From positions 1-58,746 of the forward strand of contig JAGOBA010000020.1 in NCBI GenBank assembly GCA_017983635.1: a stretch of 58,746 nucleotides of DNA, given 5' to 3'. Shown one piece after another: positions 35,990 through 44,949 of the stretch. Origin of the DNA: Alphaproteobacteria bacterium (GTDB lineage: Bacteria; Pseudomonadota; Alphaproteobacteria; Micropepsales; Micropepsaceae). Both the position numbers and the translations under genes were made by a program. Numbering within the stretch: the stretch's first letter is position 1; the number at the start of each line of letters is the position of its first letter. The notes beneath the pieces are model-generated. The model was not told where the DNA came from, did not search any database, and worked only from the letters and a program-made list of their open reading frames with translations.

Positions 35990-38944
35990 GTGGTTGGGTT
36001 CGTAGCAAATCGCAGTCTGAAATCTGTCCTGATGGCGAGCGCAGTCTTCTGCGCGGCAACGGGGGCCACAACGGGGGTGGCCAACGCTCAACCGGCCGCG
36101 GACAAGAAGGTGGAAAAAGTAACGGTCACCGGCTCGCGCATTAAGCGGCCCGGCGCGACCTCTTCCAGTCCGACCGTCACAGTTGGCTCCGACGAGTTGA
36201 GACTGCGGCTAACGAACGGGCTACAGGAAGTCGTTCAGCAGCTTCCCGGAGCCCGGCCCGAGCAGGGCCCCAATGTCAACAATGGACAAACGGGCATCGC
36301 GCGCGTTGACCTTCGCGGTATGGGTCCGCAGCGCTCGCTGGTGCTCGTCAATGGACGCCGGGTTCAACCGTCCGATTTGAACTCGATCGTCGATATCAAC
36401 CAGGTTCCACTTGCGATGGTGGATCGCATTGACGTCATTACTGGCGGCGCATCGTCCGTGTATGGCGCCGACGCCGTGGCCGGCGTTGTGAACTTCATTC
36501 TCAAGAAAAACTTCGAGGGCGTCGAGGTTGCGGCAGCGGCAACCACGACGGACCGGGGCGACGGAAACATCTACCGCGTTGACGGCACGATGGGCGCGTC
36601 GTTTGACGGCGGCAAGGGTAATGTCGCCATTAGCCTCGGCTACTATAATAGGCAGCCCATTTTCCAAGGCAACCGGCCGCTGGGCCAGGTTTCAATCAGT
36701 TCCCAGACCGGCGCCTTCCAGGGTTCGGATCTTACTTTCCCGACCGTAATCGGCAACGCCCCCGTGCGGATTGTCAATCCGCTGACGGGAACGTTGGATC
36801 CGTATGTGACGGGAGGACCGCAGTCTTATAACTTCAATCCCGTGAATTTGTACCAAACACAGGGCGAGCGCTACAGTTTGTTTGGGGCGGGACATTACGA
36901 CATTTCCCCCAGTGTCCACGCCTATTTCGAAGCGATGTTCTCTCAGAACGTGCAAAACACTGTCCAGGCGCCGGCGCCGGTGAACAATGCTCTGTCATTT
37001 TCGGCAAATAGCCCATTCATGTCCGCATCGATACGCGATGAGTTGTGCTTGTTGGCCGGCATACCTCTCGGTGCAGGCGTAGGCCAATGCGCCAATGCCG
37101 CCACCCCGCCAACGATCACCGGCATACAGGTGCAGAGGCGGTTGCTAGAGATGGGCAATCGCCTGGCCAACCTCGAAGTCAACAGTTACAACATGACGGC
37201 GGGTCTGAACGGCGAATTCGGCGGGTTGCTTAGCGGCTGGGAGTGGGACGCCTACCTTACCCACGGCAATTCGAAGCGCACCACCGTTACATCTGGCGGC
37301 GCCGCACTTTCGCGTCTGCAACAAGGATTGCTGCTCACTCCAGCGGGCAACGCCTGTCAAAATCCCGCAAATGGCTGCGTCCCGATCAACCTCTTCGGGG
37401 GACCCGGTTCCATAACGGCCCCGATGGCCAACTTCCTCTCCTTGGGTACGATCTCGGGAGATCAAATCATCCAAGATGTCTTTAATATGTCTTTCACCGG
37501 TGATCTGGGCTGGTTCAAAAGCCCGCTCGCCGGAGAGGGCATCGATCTTGCGCTCGGCGCCGAATATCGTTCCATAAAAGCACGGATCTTTGCTGATCAG
37601 GCAGCCCAGATTGCGGGAGAAATCATCGGGGGCGGCGCGCCCACCGTTCCGTTCTCTGGTTATCAAGACTTCTACGAGGTGTTTGCCGAGTCTTATGTCC
37701 CGTTGATCGATGATACGACATTGATCAAATCCCTCGGCCTCGAACTTGGTTACAGAGTTGCCGCCTCCGAAAACCAATATACGACTCCCGCCGGCGTCCA
37801 CTTCTTATCGAATCCGGGATTAACCCGGTCGTACAAATTGGGCGTTGATTGGAAACCGTTTGAAGACCTCCGGCTGAGAGGCATGCTGCAACGGGCCCTT
37901 CGCGCACCGAACGCAAACGAATTGTTCTCGCCGGTCACGACAGGCCTGTCGAATCTAGTCACTGATCCCTGCCAATTGGCCCTGCCCGTTGGCAACCCTG
38001 CACTTACCCTACTTTGCACTCAGACTGGTGCTCCCCCCGCGACCATTGGCGCAATTCCGGCACCAATTGCCGGGCAGATCAACAATACGGGCGGTGGCAA
38101 CCCCAACCTGGCCCCGGAGAAGGCCGATACGCGGACCGTTGGCTTTGTCTACCAACCAAGCTGGTTCAAGAATTTCTATGTGTCGGTCGATTATTTCGAC
38201 ATCAAAGTCAAAGATGCGATTAGCAGTGCTAGCGCAGTAACGATCATGAATGGCTGCTTCTCGCCTGTGCAGAATCCGGCGCAGACGTTCAACGCCTTCT
38301 GCGCCCTTATCCAGCGCAACGCCATTACCGGTTCGCTGAACGGCGGCGGCGGCGTCCCGAAGGGCGTGACAACCGCCTCGTCAAATCTGGGCCGAATTCA
38401 AACAAAGGGCTATGAGTTTGCCGCAGATTACCGTTTTGACTTGGACGACGTTGGTCTGGATGGCTGGGGCAGCATGCGCCTCGGTTTCCTTGGCGAAAAG
38501 TGGGAGTCCTGGAAATTCCAGTCCGACCCGTTGTCGCCAAATCGCGAGTGCGTAACCTTCTACAGCACGGCTTGCACGGCGCCGCGGCCCGAATGGAAGT
38601 GGGACCAACGAACGACTTGGTCTATGGGAGATCTGGACCTCTCCGTTCGGTGGCGGCATATCTCGTCGGTTGTCGTGGAACCGCTACCCAATGGACCTAA
38701 TCCTGCGACCATCTTCCCGGCGTTCAGGAGCATCCCAACGTACGACTACTTTGACGTTTCGGCGCAGTACGAAGTGTTACCCGAACTCACGGTATCGGCA
38801 TTGGTGACCAATGTGTTCGACAAGGACGCGCCGAACGTTGGCAACACGATCGGCAGCACTGCGACCAACTTGGGCAACACGTTCCCAGCCACATACGACG
38901 CGGCCGGGCGCTATCTGACACTTGGCGTGAACGTGAAGTACTAA
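35990..38944 (+). CDS. TonB-dependent receptor (copy 2)
   Basis: A 984-residue outer-membrane receptor with signal peptide (ATTGVANAQPAAD), TonB-box-like KVEKVTVTGSRI, plug (ARVDLRGMGPQRSLVLVNGR, then DVITGGASSVYGADAVAGVV) and a barrel ending GRYLTLGVNVKY. It is related to copy 1 but diverged throughout. Cys residues in the extracellular regions (LLAGIPLGAGVGQCANAA, ACQNPANGCVP) suggest disulfides. GTG 35990 is chosen because of GGGGGG just upstream. A periplasmic paralogue gene follows on the same strand. Substrate unknown. Confidence 0.92.
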   Translation: MVGFVANRSLKSVLMASAVFCAATGATTGVANAQPAADKKVEKVTVTGSRIKRPGATSSSPTVTVGSDELRLRLTNGLQEVVQQLPGARPEQGPNVNNGQTGIARVDLRGMGPQRSLVLVNGRRVQPSDLNSIVDINQVPLAMVDRIDVITGGASSVYGADAVAGVVNFILKKNFEGVEVAAAATTTDRGDGNIYRVDGTMGASFDGGKGNVAISLGYYNRQPIFQGNRPLGQVSISSQTGAFQGSDLTFPTVIGNAPVRIVNPLTGTLDPYVTGGPQSYNFNPVNLYQTQGERYSLFGAGHYDISPSVHAYFEAMFSQNVQNTVQAPAPVNNALSFSANSPFMSASIRDELCLLAGIPLGAGVGQCANAATPPTITGIQVQRRLLEMGNRLANLEVNSYNMTAGLNGEFGGLLSGWEWDAYLTHGNSKRTTVTSGGAALSRLQQGLLLTPAGNACQNPANGCVPINLFGGPGSITAPMANFLSLGTISGDQIIQDVFNMSFTGDLGWFKSPLAGEGIDLALGAEYRSIKARIFADQAAQIAGEIIGGGAPTVPFSGYQDFYEVFAESYVPLIDDTTLIKSLGLELGYRVAASENQYTTPAGVHFLSNPGLTRSYKLGVDWKPFEDLRLRGMLQRALRAPNANELFSPVTTGLSNLVTDPCQLALPVGNPALTLLCTQTGAPPATIGAIPAPIAGQINNTGGGNPNLAPEKADTRTVGFVYQPSWFKNFYVSVDYFDIKVKDAISSASAVTIMNGCFSPVQNPAQTFNAFCALIQRNAITGSLNGGGGVPKGVTTASSNLGRIQTKGYEFAADYRFDLDDVGLDGWGSMRLGFLGEKWESWKFQSDPLSPNRECVTFYSTACTAPRPEWKWDQRTTWSMGDLDLSVRWRHISSVVVEPLPNGPNPATIFPAFRSIPTYDYFDVSAQYEVLPELTVSALVTNVFDKDAPNVGNTIGSTATNLGNTFPATYDAAGRYLTLGVNVKY

Positions 38945-38964
38945 GCCAAGGGTTGAGTTGACGA

Positions 38965-39001
38965 CGAACGGGCCGGAGCCGGTTGGCTACCGGCCCGTTC
39001 G
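38965..39001 (+). terminator. Terminator after TonB-dependent receptor copy 2
   Basis: CGAACGGGCCGG at 38965-38976 pairs perfectly with CCGGCCCGTTCG at 38990-39001, and the loop holds a further AGCC/GGCT stem. No strong T-run follows, so read-through to the next gene is possible. Confidence 0.6.
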
Positions 39002-39035
39002 GCTTTAGGATGCAGCCAAGTCGAAGAGGTGCGTC

Positions 39036-39590
39036 ATGCGATTGATCCGCTCGGTTTTCCTCACCACGTTAGTGCTGGGCTCTGCTTCGCCACCGGCCCA
39101 GGCAGCCGACGCCGACTTTCTCGCCTGCGAGGAGATCGCCAAAGAGCAAGACCGGCTCGGCTGTTTTGACGCCGCCGTGGCGAAGGTGAAGAAGCAAGTC
39201 CTGGCCGGCGAAGCACCAGCCCCCGCGCCGATGCGCCCCGAGGCCGATCCGCAGTTCTTCGGCGTACCAACCTCGCAAACGAGCTCGGACCCTCTCAACG
39301 CGGCGGTGCTGAAGGACGACAGCTCAGGTGTCGATCGCGACAACGACGGCACCGTCGAATCCATCAGCGTCGACGTCGTCGAATGGACCTACGACACCAA
39401 CGATTATCTGACCGTCGTTCTCAAGAACGGCCAAGTTTGGCGCCAGGTCGACGGCCGGCGGATCTATCTCAGGGAGAAAGATGCCAATCGCGCCCGCATC
39501 TCGCGCGGCACTTTCGGAAGCTTCGTGATGAATCTCAACGACTCGAACCGGAGCTTGACGGTCCACCGCCTCGACCGGCCGGCAAAGTAA
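39036..39590 (+). CDS. Exported protein with CxxI..RLxCFD motif (paralogue B)
   Basis: A 184-residue protein with a signal peptide (ending PPAQAADAD), then ACEEIAKEQDRLGCFDAAVA and a C-terminal domain with TYDTNDYLTVVLKNGQVWRQ and SFVMNLNDSNRSLTVHRLD. The two conserved segments match paralogue A at 27458-28090, which lacks this spacing and has a coiled coil instead. The start ATG 39036 has GAAGAGG upstream. It follows the receptor by 91 bases. Role unknown; probably periplasmic. Confidence 0.72.
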   Translation: MRLIRSVFLTTLVLGSASPPAQAADADFLACEEIAKEQDRLGCFDAAVAKVKKQVLAGEAPAPAPMRPEADPQFFGVPTSQTSSDPLNAAVLKDDSSGVDRDNDGTVESISVDVVEWTYDTNDYLTVVLKNGQVWRQVDGRRIYLREKDANRARISRGTFGSFVMNLNDSNRSLTVHRLDRPAK

Positions 39591-39600
39591 GCGACTCTGG

Positions 39601-40827
39601 CTAACGCGTCGCCGGCGACCTCGGATAAGGCACCCGCGAAAGCATGATGTTCCCGAGCCTCCAGGCCTGCGCGAATGCTTGTCGCGCAAACCCCAAGCGC
39701 GCATCGTTGCCATAGCCAAGCAGGCGCGGGTGGTGCGCCAGCTCTCCAGCCGCCCGCACGCCGTCGATGCCTCCCAGCAACAGCGACTCCGCCTCGGAAA
39801 ACCTAACCGAGAGGCCGGACCGGTTATAGGTCCCATCGGCCGCGCGCCCACCGCCTGGCGACCAATGAGGGATCAGTTTTTCCCAACTGCCATCCGCGAG
39901 GGCCGCCTCAACCGGCAGCAGCGGTGCCTCCGGCAATCGCGCCAGGAACACATGGGTGCCAAGGGTAAGCGTCAGCGCCTCAACCGCCGCCCATTGTTCC
40001 CGCACGGCCAACGGCGCAAGCGCCTGCCCAATTTCGGAATCGGGCGCGAAGAACGGCGATGGGTAGTAGGACGCATTATCGACCCAGCCATGAAACGCCA
40101 GGCCGTTGCATTCGACAAAGCTCAAGACCTCCGGCACGGTGTAGGCGCGATCCACCGGATGAAGGAACGTGTCGACGAGCGCTGCATCATGCTCAAGCTC
40201 GCGGGCCCCTTTGACATACCAGTGCACGAAGTGATGCGCGGGCACCTGAGCGAGCATGCGCCGCACGCGGGCAACCCCCGCCGCATCCTGCGTGATCTGC
40301 ATGCGGCGAAACACGTCTTGCAGCATGTAAACGCCGGTCCGGCGCGCCGCCGCATACAACATCAGCACCATCACCCCGGAAGAGGCCAGAACGTCGCGAA
40401 GCGCGCGCAGACCGGCTGCGGGATCCTGCAAATGATGCAGCACGCCGGTGCAGACCACCGCATCAAAGCGATCGCCCAGCGCGCCAAGGTCGCGCAGATC
40501 GCCTTTGAACAGACGCAAGTTCGAAAGACCATGCCGGTCCTGCAAGAACCGCTCGTGCGCAAGCGCCGACTCGGAAACGTCCACGCCGGTGACATCGGCG
40601 CTGGGGTTCGTAAAGGCCAGATAGGCCGCCTGTATCGTGCCGCAACCCGCGGCCAAGATTCTCAGCCGCTCGCGCGGCTTTCCCTCGGGCCAGAGCATCG
40701 GCGCGTAGAGTGCCGGGTCGCCAAACTGAAAATACCCCGTCGCCAACTTTTCGGTCAGGTCGGAAAACGGTTCCGGATAAGCATAAGCGTCGTACTGGCG
40801 TGCGACGAGTGAGGACATGTCTTCCAT
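39601..40827 (-). CDS. SAM-dependent methyltransferase with C-terminal extension
   Basis: A 408-residue protein. The class I methyltransferase core is at about 30-190: motif I RILAAGCGTIQAAYLAF, VTGVDVSESAL, DLRDLGALGDRFDAVVCTGV followed by LHHLQDPAAGL. A long C-terminal part has EVLSFVECNGLAFHGWVDNA, seen in TPR-linked methyltransferases that act on proteins or small molecules. The start is ATG 40827 (MEDMSSLV), 25 bases after the preceding gene's stop. It forms an operon with the TPR-oxygenase gene. Substrate unknown. Confidence 0.85.
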   Translation of the reverse strand: MEDMSSLVARQYDAYAYPEPFSDLTEKLATGYFQFGDPALYAPMLWPEGKPRERLRILAAGCGTIQAAYLAFTNPSADVTGVDVSESALAHERFLQDRHGLSNLRLFKGDLRDLGALGDRFDAVVCTGVLHHLQDPAAGLRALRDVLASSGVMVLMLYAAARRTGVYMLQDVFRRMQITQDAAGVARVRRMLAQVPAHHFVHWYVKGARELEHDAALVDTFLHPVDRAYTVPEVLSFVECNGLAFHGWVDNASYYPSPFFAPDSEIGQALAPLAVREQWAAVEALTLTLGTHVFLARLPEAPLLPVEAALADGSWEKLIPHWSPGGGRAADGTYNRSGLSVRFSEAESLLLGGIDGVRAAGELAHHPRLLGYGNDARLGFARQAFAQAWRLGNIMLSRVPYPRSPATR

Positions 40828-40852
40828 GCTGGGTGTACCTAGGGAATCTTGT

Positions 40853-42706
40853 TCAGCTGTTGATTGGCAAGACGTCAAAGGCAACCGTCAGCCGCGGCTC
40901 GACATCAATGAACGGAATGGTGCCGTGCCACATATACGAAGGAAATAGCACCAGCCGACCTGGGCGCGGCTCGACCGTCCTTTGCGCTGCAAGTTGGCGG
41001 CCATCGACGGCGATGCCCGGTTCGCCGAATTTGATCCAACCGGCTTGATCGCCGCCCGCCTCACCGGCCGGCCGCACCGCCGGTGGCAGCGCGACATAGT
41101 AGGCGGAACTGATCCAGCCATGCGGATGAACGTGGTTCGTGTGGAACCCTCCGCTTCGAAGCTGCGCGGACCACGAATCCGAAAACCGCCAGTTCGCTGA
41201 GACACGGCCCCGCAGCGGATGGTCCGGATCCGGCGGCAGCTCGCCAAGTCTCGCGATGTAACGCGACACCGCTTTTGCGATGCTCTCCCTCAGCGCGACG
41301 ATCACGGCGTCCGTCCGATCGAAGAGGTTGTCTTGGGTCTGGCTTCCGATCCGCAGCGTCTGGTCGATCGGGGCCTGTGCATCCGTGTGCAATTCCCTCA
41401 GTCGGGTTTGGAGCGCTCGATTGAGGCTTGTCATGTCGGGCCAGCCCGGCGGCGTTTCCAAGTCAAACGCCTGAACAAAAGCGTTATAGTCGTTCAACCA
41501 GGCGTCCTTTGGGTCACCCGCCGCGCGCCAAGCGATGCCGAGGTAGGCCCATGCCGTTTGATCGGATCGATCCAGACGCACCGCCGACGATGCGGCATCT
41601 GTGGCAAGCGCAATTTCGCCCGCTTGAAGTAGTCCGCAGGCATAGTTCACGTGCGCGGTGGCGTGCTCCGGCAAGAGTTCGATCGCGCGGCGATGCGCTG
41701 CCAGCCCTTCTTCAAAGCGGCCCAATCGGCACAGCGCTTGACCCAGTCCGTCGAAGTAGCCGGGTGTCGTGTCGGCCAGAGCGCAGGCCCGGCCAAAAGC
41801 CTCGGCCGCCTCGTCGTAGCGTTCGGCCCGCAGCAACAGCCCACCCTTGATCCCGGGTGCAACGGCCGACGTTGGTGCCGCGCGCGCCGCCGCGTCCAGC
41901 TCGCTCGTGAAGGCTTCATCGCCCCGCCGCCATCGCAGTCGACTGACGTCATACAAGCTCAGGTGGTGTTGGGGGTCGCGCGCGAGCGCGAGGCGAAAGC
42001 TGGCCAGGGCTTCATCGGACCGTCCCAGAGACTGCAGGCTGTTTCCCCTATTGTAGTGAACCTCGGCGCCGTCGACGCCCAACCGGATGGCCGTGTCGTA
42101 GGCGGTCAAGGCTTCGGCCGACCGCGCGAGGCGTTGCAGCACGACCCCACGGTTGTGATGCAGCGCGGCACGATCGGGCGCCACCGTGAGCGCTTGATCC
42201 AGCGTAGCGAGCGCGCTCGTCGGGTCGCCCACTTCGTTTTGCAGCAAGGCCAGCAACTGGAGCATTTGCGCCAGCAGCTTTGGCGTTGGTGGGGGCAGTT
42301 GAAGGGCCTGATCTAAGCTGTTCACCGCGTCAGCGCGCCGGCCCAACAGCCTCAGCAACCGTGCTCGATTGTAGTGCGCTTCGACAAGGTCCGGCTTGAG
42401 CTGAACGGCGCTGCCAAACGATGCTTCGGCTTCGGCCGCGCGCCCAAGATCTTCGTACACCTCCCCGAGCCGCAGCCACACGGGCGCTTGCTCCGGATCG
42501 CCGCGCACAGAGCGCTCAAAAAGCACGGCGGATTCGGCAAGACGGCCGCTCGAGTACTCCAAATCGCCCAACAGATTGAGCGCGTCCTTATGGTCGGGAG
42601 CGCTATTCAGCACCTCCAAAAGAGACGCACGAGCCTCATCGAATCGCCGACTCTGGATGGCTCGAAAGCTCTGCCGCAACAACGCATCGAATGCGACCGT
42701 TCGCAT
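40853..42706 (-). CDS. TPR protein with C-terminal 2OG-Fe(II) oxygenase domain
   Basis: A 617-residue protein. Residues about 1-390 are TPR repeats (for example LGVDGAEVHYNRGNSLQSLG). Residues about 500-617 match the putative 2OG-Fe(II) oxygenase family PF13759: GGFHTNHVHPHGWISSAYYV supplies the first His region, and PGRLVLFPSYMWHGTIPF the distal His, with a C-terminal Arg in EPRLTVAFDV. This is a hydroxylase of unknown target; the TPRs suggest a protein substrate. The start ATG 42706 has AGGGGGT upstream. Operon with the methyltransferase. Confidence 0.87.
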   Translation of the reverse strand: MRTVAFDALLRQSFRAIQSRRFDEARASLLEVLNSAPDHKDALNLLGDLEYSSGRLAESAVLFERSVRGDPEQAPVWLRLGEVYEDLGRAAEAEASFGSAVQLKPDLVEAHYNRARLLRLLGRRADAVNSLDQALQLPPPTPKLLAQMLQLLALLQNEVGDPTSALATLDQALTVAPDRAALHHNRGVVLQRLARSAEALTAYDTAIRLGVDGAEVHYNRGNSLQSLGRSDEALASFRLALARDPQHHLSLYDVSRLRWRRGDEAFTSELDAAARAAPTSAVAPGIKGGLLLRAERYDEAAEAFGRACALADTTPGYFDGLGQALCRLGRFEEGLAAHRRAIELLPEHATAHVNYACGLLQAGEIALATDAASSAVRLDRSDQTAWAYLGIAWRAAGDPKDAWLNDYNAFVQAFDLETPPGWPDMTSLNRALQTRLRELHTDAQAPIDQTLRIGSQTQDNLFDRTDAVIVALRESIAKAVSRYIARLGELPPDPDHPLRGRVSANWRFSDSWSAQLRSGGFHTNHVHPHGWISSAYYVALPPAVRPAGEAGGDQAGWIKFGEPGIAVDGRQLAAQRTVEPRPGRLVLFPSYMWHGTIPFIDVEPRLTVAFDVLPINS

Positions 42707-42849
42707 TTTACCCCCTGATCAGGTGAGGCAATTCCTCAACTCCCACAACACATTGTTCCGAAATGGTGTACCTCGCAACCTCTCACCTGCTACGGCGTCC
42801 TTGGTAAATGCCAGTGGGGCGGTGCAGCGTCTCGAATGGGATGTGCGTG

Positions 42850-43605
42850 ATGATACGGTCGATCTTCGGCTTGAAGAAAAAGGAAACGGACGCGCCTTCG
42901 CGCGGGGCCGTGCCGCCGGATCACTTCGTTGCCGCTATCGGCGACGTGCACGGCCGCCTCGACCTGCTGGAGAATCTCTGGCACCAGATCGATGCATCCT
43001 CGCGCACATCGTCCGCCCGTCGGAGAACCCTTGTGTTCGTGGGCGATTACGTCGATCGCGGTTTGCATGCGGCCGAGGTCGTCGATCGCCTGCTCGACGG
43101 TTTCGCGGGCTTCGAAACGATCTTCTTGAAGGGCAATCACGACGAAACGTTGCTGCAATTTTTGAGCGATCCAACCGTGGGTGAGGCTTGGCGGAACTTC
43201 GGCGGTCTCGAAACGCTTCGCAGCTATGGCGTCTCTCACACGCCGGGAAAAAGTTGGGCCCAAACCCGCAGCGAGTTTGCCGCCGTTCTTCCCGATGCGC
43301 ACCTCACGTTCTTCAAAAACCTGAGATTGCACGTCGTGATTGGGGACTACCTGTTCGTTCATGCCGGTGTGAAGCCGCGCATCCCGCTTGAGGATCAACG
43401 CGAAACCGACCTCCTGTGGATAAGAGAAGAGTTTCTCGACAGCCCCGCCAACTTTGGTCATATCGTCGTTCATGGCCACACGCCGACGGACGCCCCCGAT
43501 GTGCGACCAAATCGCATCGGTATCGACACCGGCGCGTACATGACCGGAAATTTGACCGCCCTAATCCTTGAAGGTCGCACCCGCTCTTTTTTGTCGACAG
43601 GTTAG
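42850..43605 (+). CDS. Metallophosphoesterase / protein Ser-Thr phosphatase-like
   Basis: A 251-residue protein with the calcineurin-type metal motifs in order: AAIGDVHGRLDLLENLW, VFVGDYVDRGLHAAEVVDRL, FLKGNHDETLLQFL, DYLFVHAGVKPRI and VVHGHTPTDAPDV. It resembles bacterial serine/threonine phosphatases and could also hydrolyse small phosphoesters. The start is ATG 42850 with GGGATG upstream; 42841 is possible. It is the first plus-strand gene before the polysaccharide export genes. Confidence 0.88.
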   Translation: MIRSIFGLKKKETDAPSRGAVPPDHFVAAIGDVHGRLDLLENLWHQIDASSRTSSARRRTLVFVGDYVDRGLHAAEVVDRLLDGFAGFETIFLKGNHDETLLQFLSDPTVGEAWRNFGGLETLRSYGVSHTPGKSWAQTRSEFAAVLPDAHLTFFKNLRLHVVIGDYLFVHAGVKPRIPLEDQRETDLLWIREEFLDSPANFGHIVVHGHTPTDAPDVRPNRIGIDTGAYMTGNLTALILEGRTRSFLSTG

Positions 43606-43686
43606 TGACGGCCGTATGGCTTGATTGCCGCCGATGCGGCGTTCTATTTCTCCGCTTCGGCCTCCAACCCCCGGGACCGCTCAACG

Positions 43687-44244
43687 ATGCTGCGCCGCTT
43701 GTTCGTACTCTTCGCCGCGCTTCTCGTGCTCGCCGCGTGCGCAGGCACGTCGGATGCACCACCGGCCGCAACAACGGCGAGCGTGACGGACGACTATCGC
43801 CTTGGCGCCGAGGACAAGGTGAAAATCACGGTCTTCGGCGAGCCCGACCTGTCGGGCGAATTCGTTGTCGACAGTTCCGGCGTTCTAGCCACACCGTTCA
43901 TCGGCCAAATCTCCGTCAAAGGCATGACGCTGCGCGAGCTCGAAAACGTCTATGCGGGAAAACTGCGCGACGCGCAGATTCTGCGCGACCCCCGTGTCAC
44001 CGCCGAAGTCACAAGTTTCCGGCCGATCTACGTCCTTGGCGAAGTGAAAAAGCCCGGCCAATACGCCTTCGTCAGCGGCATGACCGTGCAAAAGGCGGTA
44101 GCACTGGCCGAGGGCTACACCTACCGCGCCAGTGAGAGCACGGTCGAGATCACCCGCAGCGGTAAGAAATTCAAAGTTGAGGTCACGCCGCAGACCACCG
44201 TGCTGCCTGGCGATGAAATCCGGATTCCGGAACGCTTCTTCTAG
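43687..44244 (+). CDS. Polysaccharide export lipoprotein (Wza-like)
   Basis: A 185-residue outer-membrane lipoprotein. The lipobox LLVLAACAG puts the acylated Cys near residue 18. The Poly_export domain begins DYRLGAEDKVKITVFGEPDL near residue 38, followed by one SLBB-like segment (RPIYVLGEVKKPGQYAFVSG). It is short compared with full Wza (no second SLBB or C-terminal helix). It should form the outer-membrane or periplasmic gate for polysaccharide with the autokinase at 46.3 kb. The start is ATG 43687. Confidence 0.9.
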   Translation: MLRRLFVLFAALLVLAACAGTSDAPPAATTASVTDDYRLGAEDKVKITVFGEPDLSGEFVVDSSGVLATPFIGQISVKGMTLRELENVYAGKLRDAQILRDPRVTAEVTSFRPIYVLGEVKKPGQYAFVSGMTVQKAVALAEGYTYRASESTVEITRSGKKFKVEVTPQTTVLPGDEIRIPERFF

Positions 44245-44425
44245 TCCTCGGTCCGCGTGCATGTGGACAACCATTACGCGGCCAGATTGCTAGATGTTGA
44301 GGCTCCGGGACATGGAGCCACTTTCATTTGGTGCATCCGCCCCTCCCGGGTAGATTCTTAAGGCGAATCAACACGAAGCCGTTTGGCCCTTTTTCGTTGG
44401 GCCTTTTCTGCGGGGAGCCAGCGCC

Positions 44426-44851
44426 ATGTTCGTGCCGTCCATCCGCCGTGCCATGTCCGTGACTGCGATTGTGCTCAGCGCCGGAACTGCTTGGGCCGCC
44501 AACGACCCAATCAACGAGCTCGCCAACGCAATCTGCGCGGCGCCCGATCTCAATGCCCTGACCGCATCCCTGGCCACACTGGCGACTGACGAAGCCTACG
44601 CGCCCGAAGAAGTGGCCGAAGCCTTTGGAGTGGCCACCTTCTTGGGTGATCTCGGACGCTGCGCCAATCAACAGGCAATCGCGGATGGTTTCGCCCTGTA
44701 CAAAAAGGGCAAGGACATAACGCGCCTCGATATGGCCTTCGCCGGCGGCCGAATCGCCGCCAAGCCCGAAGGCGGCACGGCAAGTGCCGAGATCTACGTC
44801 GGTTCGTTCGCGGCACTGGGCGTCGCCGGCGACTCGCCAAGCGCGCAGTGA
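44426..44851 (+). CDS. Small exported protein in polysaccharide export locus
   Basis: I do not recognise this 141-residue protein. It has a signal peptide (AIVLSAGTAWAANDP), two cysteines (NAICAAP and LGRCANQQA) that could form a disulfide, and a helical body (PEEVAEAFGVATFLGDLGRC). It sits between the Wza-like gene and the outer-membrane barrel gene, all on the same strand, so it is probably part of the export operon. A weak hairpin (GGCCC/GGGCC, 44385-44403, then TTTT) lies just upstream. Confidence 0.6.
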   Translation: MFVPSIRRAMSVTAIVLSAGTAWAANDPINELANAICAAPDLNALTASLATLATDEAYAPEEVAEAFGVATFLGDLGRCANQQAIADGFALYKKGKDITRLDMAFAGGRIAAKPEGGTASAEIYVGSFAALGVAGDSPSAQ

Positions 44852-44949
44852 CGTGAAGAAGCGCGCTCCAGCGGCAGGATAAGCCGCAGAGCGCTGAGAC
44901 TTAAGCGTACGCATGTCCTTGGTGGGGTGTGCGATTGGGAGAACAAGGC

